A stretch of 64,000 nucleotides of DNA from Euryarchaeota archaeon SCGC AAA252-I15 (GTDB lineage: Archaea; Altiarchaeota; Altiarchaeia; IMC4; SCGC-AAA252-I15): NCBI GenBank assembly GCA_000402775.1, contig AQSC01000060.1, forward strand, positions 20,728-84,727, given 5' to 3'. The first letter of the stretch is position 1, and every line of letters starts with the position of its first letter. Shown piece after piece: positions 51,119 through 60,755 of this stretch. Position numbers and translations under genes: made by a program. The notes under the pieces are model-generated. The model searched no databases, was not told the DNA's origin, and saw only the letters and a list, made by a program, of their open reading frames with translations.

Positions 51119-52167
51119 CTGACCAGACGGAAATACTAGAAGGACTTCGAAATGATGACCTATTAAAGTGGGCGGAGGCCGCGGTAGCGGCAAAGAAACT
51201 CGCAGAGAATGAGAGCCTGACTATCGATGTTCTTCGCGAACTTGTCGCAAGACGTGAGGAAATGGCGCCTTTTCCAGGCAATGACAGATATCTTGTTACG
51301 GAAGGCCACGCCGCTTTAGATGCCTTATCAAAGGCTGCTAGCCATCAAGAGCTTCCTGAAGGGGAGATTCTATCTCCCATACTTGATACTCTTGCAGGCC
51401 CTCCAGGAAATCCAGATTCAAGGTATGACGATGATATAACCCGCAGGTATTGCGCCGCAATTTTCATAAACAGGATGGCCAGTCAAAAGCTCTCCCAGAC
51501 AACACTTGAACGGCTTGCGTGGGTTATGGGAACCCAAGAAGTAAAGGAGAAAAGAGATGCTCAAGGAAGACAGATTCCAGGTCCAGATGGGCAGCCTGAG
51601 ATGGATTATATTCTACTAGACGGGGATCCCGACTTTGAGGCTGACAGGCTTGTCGCAAATGGGTTTGAAAACGGGGCCGAGCTCCAGGATTTTGAGGGGC
51701 CTATTATGGACAGACTGATTGATGTTTCACATAGGGGTAGATCTCATACAGCACCAACTATTACTAAAACCCTTAAAATTTATGGGGCCAGTCACCCGCT
51801 ACCGGATAGGATTTTAAATAAGTGGGGTGCTTGGCTTAAACACGGAATAGACTCTGTTAAGGGATCTGGATTAAGCCATCTTCACTCAGTAGCCGGTGCG
51901 AACACTTTTTCGGATGAGATTTTAGCGGATGCCGCAAGCCTTCTTGGAAGCGAAGAAGAAGTCTTCGAGTTTGCGGAATTCCAGCCGTTGGGGGCTGTGG
52001 CAGAACAATTTTTAGTAAAGTACGGCCAAAACCATCCCGCTGAAGTGTGGGCTGCCGTGGGGGCGGTCGCACAGGCGGCTGAGGGTCCGGAAAATCAGGC
52101 GCTTTCAGAGCGGGCTTCTAGGATTTTGGAAGTTGTAAAGCCTCCTCAAAGGAAGTTGAAACAATGA
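51115..52167 (+). CDS. Helical-repeat (HEAT-like) protein
   Basis: A 350-residue, all-helical protein with no signal peptide or catalytic motif. Segments such as LLKWAEAAVAAKKLAENESL, VTEGHAALDALSKAAS and VWAAVGAVAQAAEGPENQAL show the amphipathic helix pairs of ARM/HEAT solenoids. Both ends overlap neighbours by 4 nt (ATGA), so translation is coupled to the LOG-like gene upstream and the GT-C-like gene downstream. It is distantly similar in style to the five-gene array, but I see no clear sequence identity. Confidence 0.6.
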   Translation: MTDQTEILEGLRNDDLLKWAEAAVAAKKLAENESLTIDVLRELVARREEMAPFPGNDRYLVTEGHAALDALSKAASHQELPEGEILSPILDTLAGPPGNPDSRYDDDITRRYCAAIFINRMASQKLSQTTLERLAWVMGTQEVKEKRDAQGRQIPGPDGQPEMDYILLDGDPDFEADRLVANGFENGAELQDFEGPIMDRLIDVSHRGRSHTAPTITKTLKIYGASHPLPDRILNKWGAWLKHGIDSVKGSGLSHLHSVAGANTFSDEILADAASLLGSEEEVFEFAEFQPLGAVAEQFLVKYGQNHPAEVWAAVGAVAQAAEGPENQALSERASRILEVVKPPQRKLKQ

Positions 52168-53576
52168 GTTATTCCGAGGGAAAACTAGACGTCCCACATG
52201 CAGCATTAGTCATTGTCGTGCTAGCCTACACGTTCTTCTTCGTGTATTCACCCCACCTTGAATACGATTTTCCATTCCACGTCGACGAGTGGAGGCACAT
52301 CACCGAAGCAAGGCGGGTAATTGACGGTTCATACCATCCCGCGCTTGAAGTGGGATTCCACATCTTCCTCGCACTCCTTTACAAAACCACGGATTTGGTT
52401 TTAATTTACAGATTCCTGCCCGCAGTTTTCGCATGCATCTCCTCAATAGTACTTTTCTACACGACACTCAAGCTTTCCAAAAACTATAGCATATCAGTCC
52501 TCTCAATGGTTTTTTTCACATCCATAAAATCCAACGTAAACATCACGGGCATGTGGTTTTTCACACCGCTAACTTTTAGCATACCATTAATCTACCTTTT
52601 CGCCTGGCTTTACAGTGAAGCAGTATCCAAAGACGACGTAAGAAAACTACTCTTAAGCTTCCTTGTATACCTTACGATCGCCTTCTTCCACATAATCTCT
52701 GCGACATTTCTGATCCCCGCAATAATATTATATTCTCTATTAAACCGCAAGTTCTTCATTAAACACTGGAAGACAAGCGCCATCGCACTACTAATCCCCA
52801 TCGCAACCTACATTGCCTTCACAAGCGTTTTGAACGTCGACATACCCAAAGACCCCAACCAAACACAGCTCATCTTCAAACACGGATGGGGAATCTATGA
52901 AATAGACCTTCCAATAATCCACGGATACTCCCACATAGCCGCACTACTCGCAGTACTGGGAATCCCAATCGCGTACAAAAAACGGCAACACCTCCACCTC
53001 TTATGGATGCTCACAACACTCACCGCAGTCTACGCTTTCCCGCATCTAGGATACAGCGTATTCGCCCCGTACCAGAGAAACTACTACTACTTCCTCTTAA
53101 GCCTACCCTTGCTTAGCGCATACGGAACTAACACGCTCTACGGTTTCATAAAGTCAAGGATTAAAAATGAAAATAAAACCCTCATAGTATTTTCGATCAT
53201 GATGATCCTAGCCCTCACATTCACCTTCAAAGACTACTGGAGCCTGCCCGGCGACGTCAAAATCTACCAGCTCATAGACGAAAATGATTATCAAGCCTTA
53301 AAATTCCTCGAATCAATCGACCAATCCGATTCGAAAGTCATGGCCGACTCCAGAAAATCCATGGCAGTATACCCAGTATCAGGCCACGAGATCGTAGGTG
53401 GATTCTTCTTCTGGGGCAATAAAGACGACACCGAAAGATTCTTCAAAGAAAACTGCACGATAAAACAGGATTTAATAAAGAAACATGCCGTAAGATATAT
53501 ACTCTCGAAGGAACCGCTAGACTGCGAGTGGGAGACAATATACAACAAAGAAAATTTCATCTACAATATCCAGTAA
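52164..53576 (+). CDS. GT-C-like multi-pass membrane glycosyltransferase
   Basis: A 470-residue protein with at least nine membrane segments. The conserved HVDEWRHITEARRVIDGSYH lies in the first extracytoplasmic loop, the position where GT-C enzymes (dolichyl/undecaprenyl-phosphate sugar transferases) carry their acidic metal motif. The C-terminal soluble domain of about 120 residues (KVMADSRKSMAVYPVSG, GGFFFWGNKDDTERF) faces outside. The product probably transfers a sugar from a lipid carrier; donor and acceptor are unknown. It heads the surface-glycan cluster. Confidence 0.75.
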   Translation: MSYSEGKLDVPHAALVIVVLAYTFFFVYSPHLEYDFPFHVDEWRHITEARRVIDGSYHPALEVGFHIFLALLYKTTDLVLIYRFLPAVFACISSIVLFYTTLKLSKNYSISVLSMVFFTSIKSNVNITGMWFFTPLTFSIPLIYLFAWLYSEAVSKDDVRKLLLSFLVYLTIAFFHIISATFLIPAIILYSLLNRKFFIKHWKTSAIALLIPIATYIAFTSVLNVDIPKDPNQTQLIFKHGWGIYEIDLPIIHGYSHIAALLAVLGIPIAYKKRQHLHLLWMLTTLTAVYAFPHLGYSVFAPYQRNYYYFLLSLPLLSAYGTNTLYGFIKSRIKNENKTLIVFSIMMILALTFTFKDYWSLPGDVKIYQLIDENDYQALKFLESIDQSDSKVMADSRKSMAVYPVSGHEIVGGFFFWGNKDDTERFFKENCTIKQDLIKKHAVRYILSKEPLDCEWETIYNKENFIYNIQ

Positions 53577-53599
53577 AAAACAAGGGGAAAAGGGATAAA

Positions 53600-55423
53600 G
53601 TGGACGCACTCGAATTCATGCTAAGAATAATAGGAACAATCCTCTTCTTCACGCCAGGAATCCTCATAAGCTACCTCACATTCAAAAAAACAAACCTAAC
53701 CGAACGAACCGCATACTCCATCGTCTTTACTGCTGCTTACTCAGCCATTTTGGGACTGATACTTGCAATTTTCAAGGTTTTCACCATCAAATCCATGATC
53801 GTAACGATTGTTTGCCTAAATACTTTTTTGTTTCTGCTCATTCGAAAATTAAAACGTAAATACACTTTCGCCACCTGTAAGGTTGATAAAAAATTTATTT
53901 TTTTGATTTTTATAACTCTCCTTGGAGTTATTTGGAGATTATTTTTCAGATTAAAAGTCAACGCCTGGGGTGATGGGTATCATCATGTGGGTATTCTACT
54001 TGAAAGAGAATTAAGTGAAAGCAATAGCCTTTCAATATCCTTACCTGACTTGAATTTTTATACGGGTATGGCAGTGAATAAAGGTAGTTTCTTAGGAGGG
54101 CAATTATCCTCCATGATTTTTGACTCGTTATCTTTTAATTCTGATTTTATTAAAATTCCGTTATCTGTTTTTTTATTGTGTAGTTTTACTTACATTGTTG
54201 TAAAAAAGTATACTCATAGAAGGGACTTGGCAGTATTTGGATCAGTTGTAATGGCTATTGGTCCTGTTGAAATATGGCAAAACACTCTAGGATTTCTAGG
54301 AGGGGATTTAGCTTATATTTCGTTAATATCACTATTCATTTATTTTAAAACTAAGGTCCGAGGGTATTCGTGGCTTGTATTTTTCCTCGCGATAACTATG
54401 ATGATTAGTTATTACACGCCTACCGTCGTAATGGTTATCTCATCAGCGGGATTTATACTTGCACTTGTATTAAAACAAATATTTGAAAAGAGAAACACAT
54501 TCAGGATTACGTTTGGCATTATATTCAACAAAAAGATTTGGGTGTATTCAATAATATTAGTTGTATTATCATCTTTTCTATTGAACTTTTCTAGTGAAGG
54601 GATCACCCAATATTCAATAGAAACTTTTAAAGAGACAACTAAGTATACAGTTGAAAAAGCAAAATCTGAAATTTCAGATTCCGAGAAAGAGGTCAAAAAA
54701 GATATCTCAACTGTTAAACCACCAAAACCTTATAAGTCTAATATCAGATTTCTAGGTTTACCCGTAATAAGCTGGCAAGACCTATATTTCACACTCTTAG
54801 GCTTTACTTTTATTTTTCACTTAATTTTCGGGAAGAAGAGTCAAATTGAATACGACATTTTTTTAGCTGGAATACCCGCTGTAATGCTAGCTCTTGCATT
54901 TTACAATGTGAATATGCCTGAGAGGGCCTTTTCATATCTCGCTTTTTTCGGAATACTCACAGCTAAAATCCCAAAAAAACTCTTTAAAATTTTCACGGTT
55001 TTGTCTATCATTTTCCTTTTAACTACGAGTCACATTGTCGCAAGCGAGAGAATAAAATTCTTCAATAATTCCCCTGGAGAAATCGAAGCTGCTAGATGGG
55101 TGAAAAGTAACTTAAATGGGATACTATTAAGTGATGAACGATTTATTAGCCTCCTTGTCATTGAAGATTACAATAAGGTAAACGGATTCGAAGATGATTC
55201 AAAATATATGAGTCCAACATATTACGAATCAAATGTGGAAAATGCGAAAATCGTATTTGAACAGAATAACGTAGAGTATTTTGCATCCTCCAAGCGTATG
55301 AGGGAGGAGTATATATTAATGTTGAATTTCCCTCAGGAGCCTATGACAAACATACGAATGTATGAACGGAATTTCCGGCTCATATTCGACAACGGCGACG
55401 TGAGGATTTATAAAATCAAATAG
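53600..55423 (+). CDS. GT-C-like multi-pass membrane protein
   Basis: A 607-residue protein with about a dozen membrane segments and a C-terminal external domain (SPGEIEAARWVKSNLNG, LSDERFISLLVIED), similar in layout to GT-C oligosaccharide transferases and AglB-like enzymes, but without an obvious WWDYG motif. The first extracellular loop holds NAWGDGYHHVGILLERELS. I use the GTG at 53600, which is preceded by GGGGAAAAGGGA; an upstream ATG at 53528 would overlap the previous gene. The gene is clearly AT-richer than its neighbours, which suggests horizontal acquisition. Confidence 0.65.
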   Translation: MDALEFMLRIIGTILFFTPGILISYLTFKKTNLTERTAYSIVFTAAYSAILGLILAIFKVFTIKSMIVTIVCLNTFLFLLIRKLKRKYTFATCKVDKKFIFLIFITLLGVIWRLFFRLKVNAWGDGYHHVGILLERELSESNSLSISLPDLNFYTGMAVNKGSFLGGQLSSMIFDSLSFNSDFIKIPLSVFLLCSFTYIVVKKYTHRRDLAVFGSVVMAIGPVEIWQNTLGFLGGDLAYISLISLFIYFKTKVRGYSWLVFFLAITMMISYYTPTVVMVISSAGFILALVLKQIFEKRNTFRITFGIIFNKKIWVYSIILVVLSSFLLNFSSEGITQYSIETFKETTKYTVEKAKSEISDSEKEVKKDISTVKPPKPYKSNIRFLGLPVISWQDLYFTLLGFTFIFHLIFGKKSQIEYDIFLAGIPAVMLALAFYNVNMPERAFSYLAFFGILTAKIPKKLFKIFTVLSIIFLLTTSHIVASERIKFFNNSPGEIEAARWVKSNLNGILLSDERFISLLVIEDYNKVNGFEDDSKYMSPTYYESNVENAKIVFEQNNVEYFASSKRMREEYILMLNFPQEPMTNIRMYERNFRLIFDNGDVRIYKIK

Positions 55424-55430
55424 GAAAAAT

Positions 55431-56417
55431 ATGAGAATGAGTGTTTTGTTCTTGTCTCATAATCCGCATGAAGTCCACCTCAATTTCGCAAGGGCGGTTG
55501 GTGCTCGGGTGGAGGTTCTCCCCTTTGACGAGAGTGTCAGAAGGGGTAAGCACCATCCAGCGTTTAAGCTACTACACCCCCTACAATCATTTCTATATAG
55601 TAAAAAACTGAAAGTAAAAGAGGATGTTTTACTTGTTGACGGAGGGTCATCGATTTTTACTGCCGCATTCTTGAAGATGAGATATAAGCACTTAAAATTG
55701 GTTTATATCGACGGAGACTTGTTCATCCTGACATTAAGTAAAAATAATTTTCTGACAAAGATTGTGAAAAAATTTTTCTTGAAAAGAATCGATGCAATAA
55801 TCTCTGTATCCGAAATGAATAAGGATGAAGCCTCAAAATATTTAACCGTTCCAATTGAAGTCGCCGAACCCTACCCTCAACCTGTATGTCAGAATAAAAA
55901 CGGAAGGAAAAATTATGGATTATATGTTGGAAGGTTAGATCCTGACAAGAATATCGACCGAATCATAGATTTCGGACTCAAATCCCCTTTCCTTGAGAAA
56001 TTCATTGTTGTCGGAGAGGGTACATTAAGCGATTACATAAAAGAAAAGGCTAGTGTAAACAAAAAACTTGTGTATGTGGGGGAAACTGGTAATATTTCAA
56101 AATATTATTCTGAATGCAAATTCCTAGTCCATTTACCCGACTTCGACCCACACCCATGCACAACAATGGAGGCAGCGGAATGCGGTTGTTATCCCATAAT
56201 TTCAGAGGGAGTTGGTTCAAAATACCTTTTCGACGAAATGTTTATCGTCAATGCAAACGATTTTGATGAAGTGAACGACAAGATTGATTATATCTTAAAA
56301 CATGATGTTGAAGTGAAGAAATCGTTGGAAAAAACTGTTGAAAAAATCCCATCTAAAAGTGATTCGATTAAAAAGTTCAAACTCAAGTTTGATACAGTTA
56401 TGGGTGAGATCACATGA
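55431..56417 (+). CDS. Glycosyltransferase family 4-like protein
   Basis: A 328-residue soluble GT-B protein. The acceptor domain starts SVLFLSHNPHEVHLNFARAV; the donor-binding domain contains NYGLYVGRLDPDKNIDRIID and FDPHPCTTMEAAECGCYPII, the conserved Glu-rich sugar-nucleotide site of GT4 enzymes. It adds a sugar to a growing lipid-linked glycan at the inner membrane face. It is AT-rich, and overlaps the next gene by 4 nt. Confidence 0.85.
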   Translation: MRMSVLFLSHNPHEVHLNFARAVGARVEVLPFDESVRRGKHHPAFKLLHPLQSFLYSKKLKVKEDVLLVDGGSSIFTAAFLKMRYKHLKLVYIDGDLFILTLSKNNFLTKIVKKFFLKRIDAIISVSEMNKDEASKYLTVPIEVAEPYPQPVCQNKNGRKNYGLYVGRLDPDKNIDRIIDFGLKSPFLEKFIVVGEGTLSDYIKEKASVNKKLVYVGETGNISKYYSECKFLVHLPDFDPHPCTTMEAAECGCYPIISEGVGSKYLFDEMFIVNANDFDEVNDKIDYILKHDVEVKKSLEKTVEKIPSKSDSIKKFKLKFDTVMGEIT

Positions 56418-57496
56418 GAATCGCAATCTTCCATAATTTCCTTGACAATATTGGAGGTGCCGAACGAGTTGGACTTACTCTTGCACGGGAACTTAACGCT
56501 GATGTATATTCCACAAATATTGATCAAGAAAAAATAGTGAAAATGGGTTTTTCCGACGTGAAAACGATTTCCATCGGAAAAGTCCCTGTTAATCCCCCAT
56601 TCAGACAGCAGATAGCCACCCAAAAATTCAGAAGAGTTAATTTAAAGGGAAAATACGACTTTTTCATTATCGACGGGGATTGGGCGTGGTCTGCAGCGGT
56701 AAACAATAAGCCGAACTTGTGTTACGTGCACTCACCTACAAGAGAATTATGGGATTTATATGAATACACAAGAGAAAAAATCCCTTGGTATACAAGACAT
56801 TTCTTTGATTTATGGACTTCTTTTAACAGAAGGTTGGTGATGAAATACAGTAATAACATAAAGATTATGGCGTGTAATTCAGAAAATACGAGAAATAGGA
56901 TAAAGAAATATCTTGGTAGAGATGCTACCGTCATCCACCCCCCCATAGAAACTTCGAAATTCCATTATGTGAAAAATGGGGATTTCTGGCTTAGTGTCAA
57001 TCGCCTCATAAATCATAAGAGAGTCGATTTACAACTGAAGGCTTTTGAGAAGATGCCCGATGAAAGATTAGTGGTTGTGGGATGCTATGAGAGCTCAGAT
57101 CACTGGAAGGAATACAAGAAATACATTGAGGATATCAAACCCTCCAATGTGGAATTAATTCATCAAGTCGAATTTGAGAAGCTCGTTGACCTTTATGCCA
57201 ATTGTAAAGGATTCATTACGACAGCCCACGACGAGGATTTCGGTATGACACCTGTGGAGGCGATGGCATCGGGAAAACCGGTTATCGCGCCCAAAGAAGG
57301 GGGGTATGTCGAATCTATTGTCGATGGTGAGACAGGATTTCTTATCGAGGAAATTGATGAGGGGAAAATTATCCTGGCTGTAAGAGACTTAGGGGAAAAT
57401 CCTGAAAGCTACAAGAGGGCTTGTCTAAATCAAGCTGAAAAATTCACCACAGAAATCTTCACCGGAAAAATCAGAAACCTTATTAATGAAAGATAA
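56414..57496 (+). CDS. Glycosyltransferase family 4
   Basis: A 360-residue GT-B enzyme. IFHNFLDNIGGAERVGLTLA is the N-terminal glycine-rich loop, CYVHSPTRELWDLY the acceptor region, FWLSVNRLINHKRVDLQLKA the start of the donor domain and DEDFGMTPVEAMASGKPVIA the conserved EX7E-like donor site. It is highly similar in layout to mannosyl- or galactosyltransferases of archaeal surface glycans. AT-rich. Confidence 0.93.
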   Translation: MRIAIFHNFLDNIGGAERVGLTLARELNADVYSTNIDQEKIVKMGFSDVKTISIGKVPVNPPFRQQIATQKFRRVNLKGKYDFFIIDGDWAWSAAVNNKPNLCYVHSPTRELWDLYEYTREKIPWYTRHFFDLWTSFNRRLVMKYSNNIKIMACNSENTRNRIKKYLGRDATVIHPPIETSKFHYVKNGDFWLSVNRLINHKRVDLQLKAFEKMPDERLVVVGCYESSDHWKEYKKYIEDIKPSNVELIHQVEFEKLVDLYANCKGFITTAHDEDFGMTPVEAMASGKPVIAPKEGGYVESIVDGETGFLIEEIDEGKIILAVRDLGENPESYKRACLNQAEKFTTEIFTGKIRNLINER

Positions 57497-57509
57497 ATGT
57501 TATTGAAAG

Positions 57510-58376
57510 ATGGCTGAAAAAACAAACGAAAACCCTCTTGTTTCAGTAGTAATCCCGGTTTACAATGGAGAGAAAACATTAAAAGAGTGTTTAGACTCTG
57601 TAGTCAACCAGACTTACGAAAACTATGAGGTTATTGTAGTCGACAATAATTCCACCGACTCGACAAAAGAAATCATCAGTCAATACGAGAAGGCCAAATA
57701 TGTTTTTGAAGGAAAACCAGGAAGAGGAGCAGCCAGAAACGCAGGAATAGATAATTCTCACGGGGAGATTATCGCAATGATTGATTGTGATTGTGTCGCA
57801 GAGGAAAACTGGCTGGAAGAATTGATTATGCCGATAATTTATAAAAAAGAGGATGTGGTTCAGGGTTCGGAAATAAATTCAGACGATAATTTCTGGCAAA
57901 ACAAAATCCAAAAAGCCAATGAAGGATTCATTGAACGGCATAGGATGGGGGATTATTTAACTTCATTAGACTCTAAAAATTTTGCGATCAAAACAGATCT
58001 CGCAAGAGATTTGATGTTCGATCCAGAAGCGATTGTCTTTGAAGACTTTGAATTCTATATTCGCCTTAGAAAAGTAGTAAAAATCCGATTCCTCCCTGAA
58101 GTCAAGGTTAAACACTACCATAAAAGCTCTCTATCAAGCACAATTAATATGAATTTTGACAGGGCTCAAGGAACCATCAGAATATGGAAAAAATACCGGA
58201 AAGACCTTGGGGGTGAACCCATGACAGAAAGTATCTCATTGAAGAACCTAGTGATATTTCCGTTTTGGATGGCACTACAATTTATTAAACAACCAATAGG
58301 AGATTGCGTCTACCTAATGGTGTCCGAGCTTTCCTGGCGTTTTGGTTTGTTGTGGGGTTTTGTTAAGTGGCGTTAA
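57510..58376 (+). CDS. Glycosyltransferase family 2
   Basis: A 288-residue GT-A enzyme. PLVSVVIPVYNGEKTLKECL, VIVVDNNSTDSTKEI, GRGAARNAGIDNSHGEII and the metal motif MIDCDCVAEENW are typical. A hydrophobic segment near the C-terminus (NLVIFPFWMALQFIKQP) may anchor it to the membrane. It is convergent with the ABC exporter operon; the two stops overlap by about 14 bases. Confidence 0.92.
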   Translation: MAEKTNENPLVSVVIPVYNGEKTLKECLDSVVNQTYENYEVIVVDNNSTDSTKEIISQYEKAKYVFEGKPGRGAARNAGIDNSHGEIIAMIDCDCVAEENWLEELIMPIIYKKEDVVQGSEINSDDNFWQNKIQKANEGFIERHRMGDYLTSLDSKNFAIKTDLARDLMFDPEAIVFEDFEFYIRLRKVVKIRFLPEVKVKHYHKSSLSSTINMNFDRAQGTIRIWKKYRKDLGGEPMTESISLKNLVIFPFWMALQFIKQPIGDCVYLMVSELSWRFGLLWGFVKWR

Positions 58377-59106
58377 CGGGCTTTTGTTGTAAGTAATTTG
58401 GGATGACATCTTCTGTATTTCCGTGTCTTTTTATTTTACCTTCCTCCATCCAGATTGCTTTGTCACAGTATTTTTGTATCATCCATAGTTCGTGGGTTAC
58501 GAGCAGGATTGTTGCTCCTTTTCCGACTAGTTTTTTAAGTGTTTCCGTGCTTTTTTTCTTGAAGTGTTCGTCTCCGACCTCGAATATTTCGTCGAGAAGA
58601 AGTATTTCGGGATTGCAGTGTATTGCCATTGAGAAGGCGAGGCGCTGGAGCATTCCGCTTGAAAACTGGTATAGTTTAGTGTTTGTGAATTCGTTGAGTT
58701 CCGCATAGTCAACGATTTCGTCGAATCTCTCTCTGATTGTTTTCCGGCTTAAACCGAACATGGAGCAGCACAGGTGTATGTTGTCTTTCATTGTGAGGCG
58801 GTCTTGAAGGCCTATGTTCAGGCCGATGAGTGAGATTATCTTTCCATTGGTTTTTATTGCGCCTCCGTCGGCTTGGTAGATTCCTGCTATGACTCGAAGG
58901 AGCGTGCTTTTGCCGGAGCCGTTTTCCCCGAGGATTCCGAGTATGGTACCTGAGTCTACGGTAAGCGTTACGTCCTTTAAAGCCCACAATTCTTTCTGAG
59001 GTTCCCTCCCCGAGAGAGTGCTCGCTACGCGTGCGAGCGCGGTCTGGTTTTTTGTAAAACCTATCCGAAACTTCTTGGAAACCTGATCTAAAATGATTTT
59101 TTTCAT
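58363..59106 (-). CDS. Polysaccharide ABC transporter ATPase (Wzt/TagH-like)
   Basis: A 247-residue ATPase. Walker A GENGSGKST (residues 60-68), signature QFSSGMLQRLAFS, Walker B PEILLLDEIFEVGD, and switch His VTHELW are complete. Residues about 15-40 (FTKNQTALARVASTLSGREP) match the N-terminal leader of Wzt-type exporters. There is no C-terminal carbohydrate-binding domain, so chain-length sensing is absent or elsewhere. Its start overlaps the permease stop. Confidence 0.92.
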   Translation of the reverse strand: MKKIILDQVSKKFRIGFTKNQTALARVASTLSGREPQKELWALKDVTLTVDSGTILGILGENGSGKSTLLRVIAGIYQADGGAIKTNGKIISLIGLNIGLQDRLTMKDNIHLCCSMFGLSRKTIRERFDEIVDYAELNEFTNTKLYQFSSGMLQRLAFSMAIHCNPEILLLDEIFEVGDEHFKKKSTETLKKLVGKGATILLVTHELWMIQKYCDKAIWMEEGKIKRHGNTEDVIPNYLQQKPVNAT

Positions 59107-59873
59107 ATGAGTTCGGGAAGCCTCTTATCCAGTTTTTTAAACAAGATTGTTCCGATGAGAAGTGTGATGAGCGTGTAGCCGACTCCTCCCGCGATAAGCC
59201 ATGTTTCCGGCGTTTGCCCATAGACTACGACGTCGCGGGCTACTGTGAGAAAGTAGAATAGCGGATTGAGAAGCCCGACTGTATACAGCCTTGTCCCAGG
59301 CTCTGTAGAGTAGAAGATTGGAGTGGCAAACCATAATATCCGCGACAGGAATGCCCAGATGTTTTCAATGTCGACGAAGTATACGTAGAGGGAGGAGAGG
59401 ATTATGGATGCGCTGAAGATGAATACTGTGAAGGGGATGAGGATTAGGGGGTAGAGGAGGAGGCCTTTGAGCCCGACTCCGTAGTATACCAGAAATGCCG
59501 CTATCACAATCATCTCAAACAGGTGTGAGAGCAGCGTCTTCAAGACGACGGAACTGTTCAGTACTTTGTGGGGGAATTTGATGGATTTTATTATGTGACG
59601 GTGTTCCCGGATCATGCGCGTTGATTCGAGCGTCACCTTCTGGAAGAAGTTGAACATGACGATTCCGAGTAGTAGGTACATCGGGTAGTGGATTATTTCC
59701 TCGCCCATGCGCCCTGAAAAGATTATGAGGAGGACGAGAAACATGAGCAGGGGGTCGAGCAGGTACCAGATTATTCCGAGGTAGCTTCCCTCGTTTCTAA
59801 GCTTGAATTCGGCTTTAGCAAGCGATAGGCTTAATCCCGCGAAATTTTTTATCTTGGCTGAAAAATCCGTCAT
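59103..59873 (-). CDS. Polysaccharide ABC transporter permease (Wzm-like)
   Basis: A 256-residue ABC-2 permease with six membrane segments. LSLAKAEFKLRNEGSYLGII and WYLLDPLLMFLVLLI form the conserved N-terminal amphipathic helix and first span; ILWFATPIFYST is the conserved loop before the last spans. With the ATPase it exports the lipid-linked glycan made by the adjacent glycosyltransferases. I prefer the ATG at 59873: a TTATTTAAA box ends about 28 nt upstream, matching leaderless starts elsewhere. Confidence 0.9.
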   Translation of the reverse strand: MTDFSAKIKNFAGLSLSLAKAEFKLRNEGSYLGIIWYLLDPLLMFLVLLIIFSGRMGEEIIHYPMYLLLGIVMFNFFQKVTLESTRMIREHRHIIKSIKFPHKVLNSSVVLKTLLSHLFEMIVIAAFLVYYGVGLKGLLLYPLILIPFTVFIFSASIILSSLYVYFVDIENIWAFLSRILWFATPIFYSTEPGTRLYTVGLLNPLFYFLTVARDVVVYGQTPETWLIAGGVGYTLITLLIGTILFKKLDKRLPELI

Positions 59874-59901
59874 GATAGTAACTAAATTCATGGCATTTTT
59901 C

Positions 59902-59910
59902 TTTAAATAA
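59902..59910 (-). promoter_or_regulatory. TATA box of the glycan exporter operon
   Basis: On the minus strand TTATTTAAA ends about 28 nt before the ATG at 59873 of the permease, fitting a leaderless promoter and deciding between two possible starts (59891, 59873). Confidence 0.5.
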
Positions 59911-59925
59911 GGCGAAAATTAAACA

Positions 59926-60441
59926 ATGGTGTTAAGGCGTAAGGAGGCTTCTGGGAGGGGGGGAGAGGACAATGTTGCTGAATTCCTGCAGGGTCTTGCT
60001 GCGGGAGGGCAGGACAAGCATGGTCCACCGCCTATTCCAGGAAAAGCTGGTGTTGACGTTCAGCCGATACGGTTTCTCCCAGACGAGTGCAGGCTGGTGA
60101 ACGCCTTCACCCTGGCTATGGATTCTGTGAGATCGGGTTCATCCGACCTTGAGGAAAATGCGATATTAACACTTGAAAACGTTCACAAGCTCGTGCCGGT
60201 CGTGACAAGCAATGCAGCCAAGTATTTCAAGGGGAAGAGGGCAAGATTCGACGAAACCCCTCCGGATAGTGCGGAAGCGAAGGATACGCTCTTTTTCAAG
60301 GCCGCAAAACTCCTCGCAATAGGAGTCTCGGAAAATCCGGAACTGCTTTCAAGATACTTTGACAGGCAGAATCCAGCCGCAGCCATGACTACACTTAGAT
60401 CAGTTAGGGCCGAAAAAGCCTTTAAAAGAATTCTTTCCTAG
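59926..60441 (+). CDS. Helical hypothetical protein
   Basis: A 171-residue soluble protein. The first about 50 residues are Gly/Pro-rich and probably disordered (ASGRGGEDNVAEF, GKAGVDVQPIRFLP). The remaining 120 residues are helical (EENAILTLENVHKLVPVVTS, FFKAAKLLAIGVSENPELLS), reminiscent of the HEAT-like proteins in this window. Family not recognised. Its stop overlaps that of the convergent YbjQ gene by 4 nt. Confidence 0.55.
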   Translation: MVLRRKEASGRGGEDNVAEFLQGLAAGGQDKHGPPPIPGKAGVDVQPIRFLPDECRLVNAFTLAMDSVRSGSSDLEENAILTLENVHKLVPVVTSNAAKYFKGKRARFDETPPDSAEAKDTLFFKAAKLLAIGVSENPELLSRYFDRQNPAAAMTTLRSVRAEKAFKRILS

Positions 60442-60755
60442 TTTCTCTTTAGTTTCACTGCGGTCCCGTATGCGAGCAGTTCTGCGGCGCCGGCCATGGT
60501 TTGGCTTGTCGTGAAGCGGACGTTTAATACTGCGTCGGCCTTGAGCTTGCCTGCTTCATTTATCATACGGTTCATGGCCTCTGCCCGCGCGTTTGAGAGC
60601 ATGTCCGTGTATTCCTCAAGCTCACCGCCCACAATGTTTTTCAGGGCTGCGAGGATGTCTTTCCCGATGTTTTTAGCCCGAACAGTATTCCCGAAGACGA
60701 CTTCAATAATCTCGTACTCGAATCCGGGGACTTTTTCCGTTGACGATACAATCAT
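60438..60755 (-). CDS. YbjQ/UPF0145 family protein
   Basis: A 105-residue pentameric-fold protein: VPGFEYEIIEVVFGNTVRAK, LEEYTDMLSNARAEAMNRMI and KADAVLNVRFTTSQTMAGA are the family signatures (a heavy-metal-binding domain in older annotation). The function is not established. Its ATG overlaps the stop of the small membrane protein upstream (ATGA). Confidence 0.93.
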   Translation of the reverse strand: MIVSSTEKVPGFEYEIIEVVFGNTVRAKNIGKDILAALKNIVGGELEEYTDMLSNARAEAMNRMINEAGKLKADAVLNVRFTTSQTMAGAAELLAYGTAVKLKRN

